Source: a virus
Virus record (IMG/VR): IMGVR_UViG_3300006789_000152
Span: 1 to 24,504 of that record
Direction: 5' to 3' (one strand)
Length of the DNA: 24,504 nucleotides
The notes below the pieces were generated by a model that saw nothing but the letters and a program-made list of their open reading frames with translations, was not told where the DNA came from and did no database searches. Positions within the stretch are counted from its first letter, which is position 1. Each line of letters starts with the position of its first letter. Made by a program: the position numbers and the translations under genes. Positions 19,615 through 24,504 of this stretch are shown piece by piece.

Positions 19615-19645
19615 ATCGACTTCGTCGAAACGGCTCTCACCCCTT

Positions 19646-19675
19646 AGCCTCTAGGAGAAATCCTAGGGGCTTTTT
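19646..19675 (+). terminator. Rho-independent terminator upstream of RNA polymerase gene
   Basis: AGCCTCTAGGA (19646-19656), loop GAAA, TCCTAGGGGCT (19661-19671) and TTTTT. All eleven positions pair, with one G-U. A copy of ACTTCGTC stands just before it (19619-19626). Confidence 0.85.
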
Positions 19676-19695
19676 CTATATAAATCGGAGGAAAT

Positions 19696-21444
19696 ATGAA
19701 CAATACAGCTATAGAACAGTATGAGTTGGAAACTTCGTGGTCTACAAGAATTACGGATGAAATAGTACTGGAAGCTATACAGGGAGAGTTTCCTTTTTCT
19801 ATGGAACTGGGCATATTAAACGCTATTACAGACATTAATAGGGGCAAAATATCAAATAAAGAAATTTACATTAAGTTATTTTCCATCATTCTCATAGATA
19901 AAGTCGCTAAACCTATCCAAGCTGTTTCTACCCAATTAGGGCATATAGCAGGAATTAAAAATTCTGCTGAAGCCTTTGAATGGGGCATTTTATTGATTAA
20001 AGAATGCAAGAAATTTGGTTTGTATTCTTTTCAAGACGTAGATGGGGATTGGTATGTGCACCCTAATTTCACGCTAGATAAGAAAACAAAGCAGAAATTA
20101 GCTAAGCTACAGTACCTACCTCCTATGAAAACCATGCCTATAAAATGGACTAATAACCATAACGGAGGCTGGTTCTTTGAAACCAAGCATCTAGTTTTAG
20201 GAAGTAGATTTACTAAGCATAATGAATCCTTAGCTTATGACGTTATCAATAAGCTACAATCCATTCCATGGGAAATAGATTCAGCTACTTATAATCTTGA
20301 AAAGCAAACTAATCGTGTAATGAACAAGAAGAAATTCTTACGAGTCATTAAAGAATATTTAGGTATTCCATTTCATTTTGTCTGGAGATACGATTCCAGG
20401 GGAAGGAGCTATTCCTCAGGATATGATCTTAATCTCCAAAGCAATGAATATGGTAAGTCCTTGTTATCTTTACATAAAAAGGAACTTATCACTGAACTTG
20501 GGCTACCTAATCTGTATATAGCAATAGCCAATCATGCAGGTAAAGACAAACTTACTTGGCAAGACCGGTATGATTGGGCAGTTATGCAAAATATCAATGA
20601 CATTGAGTGGGATGAGCCTATTCTTGGACGTAAGGCGATTAGGGCCCTTCAAGATACTGAAGCAGGTAAACCTACGGGTTATGTAATGAGCGTTGATGCA
20701 ACAAGCTCAGGGATCCAAATCATGGCTGCTGTATCTGGGTGTAAAGAAACTGCTAAGCTAGTTAATATGTCAGACCCAACTACTAGGTATGACGTTTATA
20801 CCGAAATAGCTGATTTGATGAATAAGCAACTACCTAAGCCAGTGCCTAGAAAGATAGCTAAACAAGTCGCAATGACTCATTTCTATAATTCTAAGGCTAC
20901 GCCGAAAGCATTACTTTCAAAGAATGAGTTAGCTGTATTCTATGACGTTATTCAAGGGCTACTTCCAGGAGCAGAAACAGTTATGCATTCTATTAACGCA
21001 TGCTGGAACCAAGAGGCAGACTCCCATTCATGGGTAATGCCTGATGGACATCATGTATATATACCTGTTGTAGAAGCAGTTAATGGAACATACGCAGACC
21101 CAGAATTAGGGGAAATACCGCTTAGGTGGTATCACCAAACTAAGTCTGAGAATTTTAGGTCTCTTTGTCCTAATGTCATCCACTCTATTGATGGGTATAT
21201 AGCTCGAGAAATGGTAAGACGCTGTGATTTCCAATTAAGTCATGTTCACGATTGTTTTGTGTTTAATCCTAATCACTTACAACAAGTAACAAAGACCTAT
21301 AGGGAAATTATGGCTGAAATAGCTAACAGTGATCTATTTGGAGATATATTAAGACAAATTACCGGCGATGCTAATATGCAGGTAACTAAGTCTAGTACTG
21401 ATTTAGCTCAAGATATCTTAAATAGCAACTATATGCTGTCTTAA
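19696..21444 (+). CDS. Single-subunit DNA-dependent RNA polymerase (T7/N4 type), compact
   Basis: The 582-residue protein has the landmarks of the T7-like RNA polymerase family. WRYDSRGRSY (residues 230-239) is the DxRGR motif. Motif A is SVDATSSGIQ (332-341) with catalytic D334. Motif B is R385...K389...Y397 in PRKIAKQVAMTHFYNSK, matching T7 R627/K631/Y639 spacing. Motif C is HVHDCF (516-521) with D519. It transcribes phage genes from its own promoters. It is about 300 residues shorter than T7 polymerase: the catalytic core begins near residue 150, so the N-terminal promoter and RNA-binding domain is much reduced, as in N4 RNA polymerase II, whose two subunits this could represent in fused form. 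A GGAGG site precedes the start, and terminators lie on both sides, so it is a separate transcription unit. Confidence 0.92.
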   Translation: MNNTAIEQYELETSWSTRITDEIVLEAIQGEFPFSMELGILNAITDINRGKISNKEIYIKLFSIILIDKVAKPIQAVSTQLGHIAGIKNSAEAFEWGILLIKECKKFGLYSFQDVDGDWYVHPNFTLDKKTKQKLAKLQYLPPMKTMPIKWTNNHNGGWFFETKHLVLGSRFTKHNESLAYDVINKLQSIPWEIDSATYNLEKQTNRVMNKKKFLRVIKEYLGIPFHFVWRYDSRGRSYSSGYDLNLQSNEYGKSLLSLHKKELITELGLPNLYIAIANHAGKDKLTWQDRYDWAVMQNINDIEWDEPILGRKAIRALQDTEAGKPTGYVMSVDATSSGIQIMAAVSGCKETAKLVNMSDPTTRYDVYTEIADLMNKQLPKPVPRKIAKQVAMTHFYNSKATPKALLSKNELAVFYDVIQGLLPGAETVMHSINACWNQEADSHSWVMPDGHHVYIPVVEAVNGTYADPELGEIPLRWYHQTKSENFRSLCPNVIHSIDGYIAREMVRRCDFQLSHVHDCFVFNPNHLQQVTKTYREIMAEIANSDLFGDILRQITGDANMQVTKSSTDLAQDILNSNYMLS

Positions 21445-21462
21445 TCCGTGGTATCTATTAAT

Positions 21463-21492
21463 GGCCCTCCTTCGGGAGGGTTATTTTTTTTT
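21463..21492 (+). terminator. Rho-independent terminator after RNA polymerase gene
   Basis: CCCTCC-TTCG-GGAGGG (21465-21480), followed by TTA and nine T residues. The UUCG-type tetraloop and long T-run make this the clearest terminator in the window. Confidence 0.93.
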
Positions 21493-21560
21493 TATAAACC
21501 CAATACTTAAGATTATAGTATCTAACTTACTTAATTAAACTTATATATAGGAGCTGTTTA

Positions 21561-21752
21561 ATGTTGAATTTTGTGGTAAACTATTGTGAATTAAGAGCCT
21601 GCCAACACTGGAGGATCGATAATAAATGTACCAAAAATAATCAACCTATCGCTGATAGTCTTAAATCTGTAGCTAATATGCATGATAGTTCAGTATGTGA
21701 AGTAAGAAGACAAATAGATACATACCGATTAGAAAATTTATTGGAGGAATAA
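21561..21752 (+). CDS. Small cysteine-containing protein
   Basis: The 63-residue protein starts at ATG 21561 after ATAGGAG. The N-terminal half has C9, C14 and C23 (YCELRACQHWRIDNKC), and a fourth cysteine lies at 46, so a small metal site is possible. The rest is helical and charged. It ends EELLEE-like with GGAGGA providing the ribosome-binding site of the next gene, which starts 3 bases later. Confidence 0.65.
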   Translation: MLNFVVNYCELRACQHWRIDNKCTKNNQPIADSLKSVANMHDSSVCEVRRQIDTYRLENLLEE

Positions 21753-21755
21753 ATA

Positions 21756-22367
21756 GTGAGACTAGGAGAATCTGATTTATCAAGAATAAGAAGGGAAATA
21801 TTAGATGATTTATATGGGACAGAGCAGAAAAAACTAGACGAACAGAAAGTAGTTATGGCTAGAAGAAACCGAGACTTATGGTTAGAACAATACCAGCACT
21901 TACTAGCTCAATTACCAGAAGCAATGGTAACTCGACATACTGATTATCATTTAGCTATAAAATATGCACCGGGTTCTCCACACGATAATACCGTTGCACT
22001 AGAAGAAAGATGGGATTACTCAGTTAAGGACGCAATTGTAAATCCATGTGAATCTAATGGTTCATCCCATTATCTTAACGCAGCTCAATCCCCATTACAT
22101 AAGGATTTAGAACAAGAAACTGCAGTACTTTGTAACGAAATTCTAAAATTGAAGGAAGAAAGAGACAAGATGAATGAGTATTTAGTATCTACTACAGCTG
22201 TGTATAAAGGAAGCTTACAACTAAAAAAAGTATGGGACGCGTCATTGCATAAATTTTTACCACCGGAACCAGTCAGAGCTAAGAAAACGAAAGAAGAGAA
22301 ATCCGTGCCTGAAACACCAACATTTCTTAAAGAACGTATGACCACTAATTTATTGGAGGATAACTAA
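21756..22367 (+). CDS. Hypothetical coiled-coil protein, weak Nmad5-like pattern
   Basis: The 203-residue protein uses a GTG start at 21756, with GGAGGA nine bases upstream. Residues 1-55 and 118-145 are strongly helical and charged (RIRREILDDLYG, then LKLKEERDKMNEYL). The opening MRL..xxxRIRREI and the C-terminal STTAVYKGSLQLKKVWDASL with FLPP recall the Nmad5 family (proteins linked to phage nucleotide modification by genomic context). The match is by eye and weak. It is followed by a small gene with TAATG overlap, then the AAA+ ATPase. Confidence 0.6.
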   Translation: MRLGESDLSRIRREILDDLYGTEQKKLDEQKVVMARRNRDLWLEQYQHLLAQLPEAMVTRHTDYHLAIKYAPGSPHDNTVALEERWDYSVKDAIVNPCESNGSSHYLNAAQSPLHKDLEQETAVLCNEILKLKEERDKMNEYLVSTTAVYKGSLQLKKVWDASLHKFLPPEPVRAKKTKEEKSVPETPTFLKERMTTNLLEDN

Positions 22368-22489
22368 TGTCAGGTAACGAAGAAATTTATATAGAAGTTG
22401 CAGATATAGATCCTGATCTTGTAGAAAACGCTAGTGATTTAGAAGAATTAATGGAGCTATTGTTATTCCTAGGCTTTCCAACCATATAA
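22367..22489 (+). CDS. 40-residue acidic protein
   Basis: The frame starts at ATG 22367, overlapping the previous stop (TAATG), with GGAGG at good distance. The product is strongly acidic (SGNEEIYIEVADIDPDL, then ASDLEELMELLLFLGF) with a hydrophobic end. An acidic 40-residue peptide before the ATPase gene might be a small partner or DNA mimic; that is speculation. An AAAAGGAG site follows for the ATPase. Confidence 0.6.
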   Translation: MSGNEEIYIEVADIDPDLVENASDLEELMELLLFLGFPTI

Positions 22490-22504
22490 AAGGAGACATA
22501 ATGT

Positions 22505-23539
22505 ATGTTTGAAGTAAACGCAGTTGAACTGCAAGAGTGCTTAGAAGAGGATTTAAAAGCAGGTCTCACCCCAATGGTTGCATCTAGCCCAGGAATGGGG
22601 AAATCCGATATTATTCGTACTCTTGCCGATAAATTTAGCTTGAAGGTAATTGATTTTCGAGTATCTCAATGTGAACCAGTTGACATGCAAGGTTACCCAG
22701 GAGTAATTAGTGACGCCGGTAATCAATTAAGAATGACGTTTCATATCCCAGAATATTTTCCCATCGAGGGGGATTCTATTCCTGAGGGATACCTAGGATG
22801 GTTACTATTTCTTGATGAATTTAATTCAGGAAACAAGCAAACGGAGGCAGCAGCGTATAAATTAATTTTAGATCGTGAAGTATACAAACATAAATTACAT
22901 GAACGATGTTTGATTGCCGCAGCAGGAAATTTAACTACGGACAGAGCAATCGTAAATACCCAGAGTACAGCTACTACATCCAGGTTAACTCATTACCGCA
23001 TGCGAGTGGACCATAAAGTATGGATAGACTGGGCGAACTCTCATAATATAGACCATCGCATTATTTCTTTAATTAAATTTAAGCCAGAAATTTTACATAA
23101 ATTTGATCCTCAAACTAATGAATTAACATTTCCTTGTCCTCGTACATGGGAATTTGCATCTAAAATAATTTTAAATAGAAAAACAATAGATAATATTACT
23201 AAAACTCGTTTAGCCGGTACAATTGGCGAAGGAGCTGCAGTAGAACTAGCTACATACTCTGAAATTTATCAGAACCTACCTACTATCGAACAAATACTTA
23301 ATGATCCTAAAGCAGGATGGAAAGTTCCTAAAGAACCTAGTGAGCAATACGCAGTTACAACTATGTTAGCTCACAATAGTACACCGGACAGTATTGAAAA
23401 AATCATAATTGCTATAAATCGTTTACCAGTAGATTTCCAAGTAATTACATTTAGGGATATTTATAAAAGAACGCCAGTATTAAAAGGCCACCCAATTATT
23501 AAAGAATGGGTTGCAACAAATGCTCACATTATTTTCTAG
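22505..23539 (+). CDS. MoxR-family AAA+ ATPase
   Basis: The 344-residue protein starts at ATG 22505; an ATG four bases earlier leads only to three codons. Walker A is SSPGMGKS (27-34), Walker B is LFLDE (101-105), and sensor 1 is AAGN (139-142). A conserved NTQSTATTSRLTHYRM stretch carries the arginine-finger region. MoxR ATPases act as chaperone-like remodelling machines, usually with a VWA-domain partner. N4-like phages also carry such an ATPase next to a VWA-like gene; no partner is visible before the window ends. It is followed eight bases later by the ligase gene. Confidence 0.85.
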   Translation: MFEVNAVELQECLEEDLKAGLTPMVASSPGMGKSDIIRTLADKFSLKVIDFRVSQCEPVDMQGYPGVISDAGNQLRMTFHIPEYFPIEGDSIPEGYLGWLLFLDEFNSGNKQTEAAAYKLILDREVYKHKLHERCLIAAAGNLTTDRAIVNTQSTATTSRLTHYRMRVDHKVWIDWANSHNIDHRIISLIKFKPEILHKFDPQTNELTFPCPRTWEFASKIILNRKTIDNITKTRLAGTIGEGAAVELATYSEIYQNLPTIEQILNDPKAGWKVPKEPSEQYAVTTMLAHNSTPDSIEKIIIAINRLPVDFQVITFRDIYKRTPVLKGHPIIKEWVATNAHIIF

Positions 23540-23547
23540 GAGAAGAC

Positions 23548-24468
23548 ATGAATTTAAAACCAATGTTAGCTGCTAAAGCTACAGATTTACAAATACAAAA
23601 ATTATTCGACACAAACGGGATACTAATTGGCTCACCTAAATTAGATGGTATACGTTGTACTATTCAAGGTCAAAAAGCGTATTCACGGTCTCTTAAATTA
23701 ATTCGTAACAAACATGTCCAAAGCAAATTAAGTGCCCCAGAGCTAGAAGGACTAGACGGAGAGTTAATCGTAGGAAGTCCAACCGCTCATGATGTTTATC
23801 GCACAACTACTAGTAATGTAATGCGAGAAAGCGGAACACCTGATTTCACATTTTGGGTTTTTGATAACATACTAAAACCAACAAGAAATTACCGACAAAG
23901 GCTTACTGCATTACGATCACAAGCAAAGAAATGGGAAAAAGGAATTTTCTTAAAATTACCAGTAGAACTTTTAGAAGCTGTAGATTTAGATGGTATGGAT
24001 GAATTAAAAATTTATGAAAAGGCTTGTTTAGATGCCGGATTCGAAGGAGTAATACTTCGTGATGGATCCGGTAGATATAAATATGGTAGAGCAACAGCTA
24101 AAGAAGGTGAACTCATAAAAGTAAAAAGATTCAGCGATTCCGAAGCTACGATACTCGGTATGGAAGAGCAGATGAAAAACAATAACGAGAAGAAAGTTAA
24201 TGAACTCGGAAGAGGTCAACGATCTTCTCATAAAGAAAACAAAGTTCCTAAAGGAACATTAGGTGCTCTTGTGTGCAAAGACAAAACCACCGGAATCCAA
24301 TTTAATATTGGCACAGGTTTTGACGATGCCACAAGAGACCAGTTATGGAAATATAAAGACGGTCTAATAGGGCAAACAATTAAGTATAAATATTTTGATA
24401 TTGGTGTTAAAGATGCACCAAGACACCCAGTATATTTAGGTATGCGAGATCAATCTGACATGTCTTAG
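23548..24468 (+). CDS. ATP-dependent DNA ligase
   Basis: The start is taken at ATG 23548, seven bases after TAGGAGAAG; an earlier in-frame ATG lies inside the ATPase gene. The 306-residue product has the adenylation site K-x-D-G in PKLDGIRC, motif III (LDGELIVG), motif IV (FEGVILR) and motif V (LIKVKRF). A C-terminal OB-fold of about 90 residues follows (GTLGALVCKDKTTGIQFNIG, then TIKYKYFDIG). It seals nicks in phage DNA using ATP. It is slightly smaller than T7 ligase (359 residues). A loop around MKNNNEKKVNELGRGQ is an insertion between the nucleotidyl transferase and OB domains. Confidence 0.92.
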   Translation: MNLKPMLAAKATDLQIQKLFDTNGILIGSPKLDGIRCTIQGQKAYSRSLKLIRNKHVQSKLSAPELEGLDGELIVGSPTAHDVYRTTTSNVMRESGTPDFTFWVFDNILKPTRNYRQRLTALRSQAKKWEKGIFLKLPVELLEAVDLDGMDELKIYEKACLDAGFEGVILRDGSGRYKYGRATAKEGELIKVKRFSDSEATILGMEEQMKNNNEKKVNELGRGQRSSHKENKVPKGTLGALVCKDKTTGIQFNIGTGFDDATRDQLWKYKDGLIGQTIKYKYFDIGVKDAPRHPVYLGMRDQSDMS

Positions 24469-24476
24469 GAGGTAAT

Positions 24477-24504
24477 ATGGGAATTAATCTAGAAGGAAAA
24501 TTAC
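24477..24504 (+). CDS. Start of a further gene, cut by the window edge
   Basis: ATG 24477 follows the ligase stop by eight bases with an AGGAGG site. Only MGINLEGKL is visible, so nothing can be said about function. Confidence 0.6.

Noticed and set aside
181-24504. Integrated prophage or plasmid interpretation
   Set aside because: No integrase, attachment site, host housekeeping gene, partition or mobilisation gene is visible, so a lytic-type phage genome segment is simpler.

Overview
The window looks like part of the genome of an AT-rich tailed bacteriophage (Caudoviricetes), probably a podovirus from an aquatic or marine habitat. The evidence is a large terminase, a small-terminase-like protein, a putative head-tail connector, a run of tail and tail-fibre genes with modules common in marine phages, a single-subunit T7/N4-type RNA polymerase, an ATP-dependent DNA ligase and a MoxR-like AAA+ ATPase. 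No capsid, portal or DNA polymerase gene is inside the window, so it is only part of the genome. The divergent arms, the compact RNA polymerase, the MoxR-like ATPase and the terminase-connector-tail order recall N4-like phages (Schitoviridae). That placement is inference, not proven.

Layout. Positions 1-13428 are all on the minus strand and read leftwards. The order of transcription is two small winged-helix proteins, a small-terminase candidate, the large terminase (split by a -1 frameshift exactly at Walker B), a connector candidate, then tail and fibre proteins (9553 down to 5392). These are followed by five tandem paralogous 2-oxoglutarate/Fe(II) oxygenases (5379-1518), a radical SAM/SPASM maturase (1521-181) and two small membrane or secreted proteins at the left edge. 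Positions 13429-14251 are an 820-bp divergent intergenic region full of hairpins and short repeats, the natural place for promoters and perhaps an origin. From 14252 to the right edge everything is on the plus strand: many small early-type genes, an AlkB-like oxygenase, the RNA polymerase, an AAA+ ATPase and the ligase.

Two things stand out. First, the tail-fibre protein at 6425-7135 ends in about 77 residues that hold all ten of its cysteines and fifteen asparagines, with the dipeptide Asn-Cys six times. Just downstream in the same operon lie the five oxygenases and the radical SAM/SPASM enzyme, a class that often modifies peptides. I infer a phage-encoded, RiPP-like post-translational modification cassette acting on the fibre tip or a neighbouring virion protein. 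Second, the noncoding gaps between 14483 and 18029 are packed with long perfect stems, multibranch folds and pseudoknot-compatible pairings on the early strand, which suggests an array of structured RNAs or processed leaders.

Most small early genes have clear Shine-Dalgarno sequences (AAGGAG/GGAGG), and several overlap by ATGA, indicating translational coupling.
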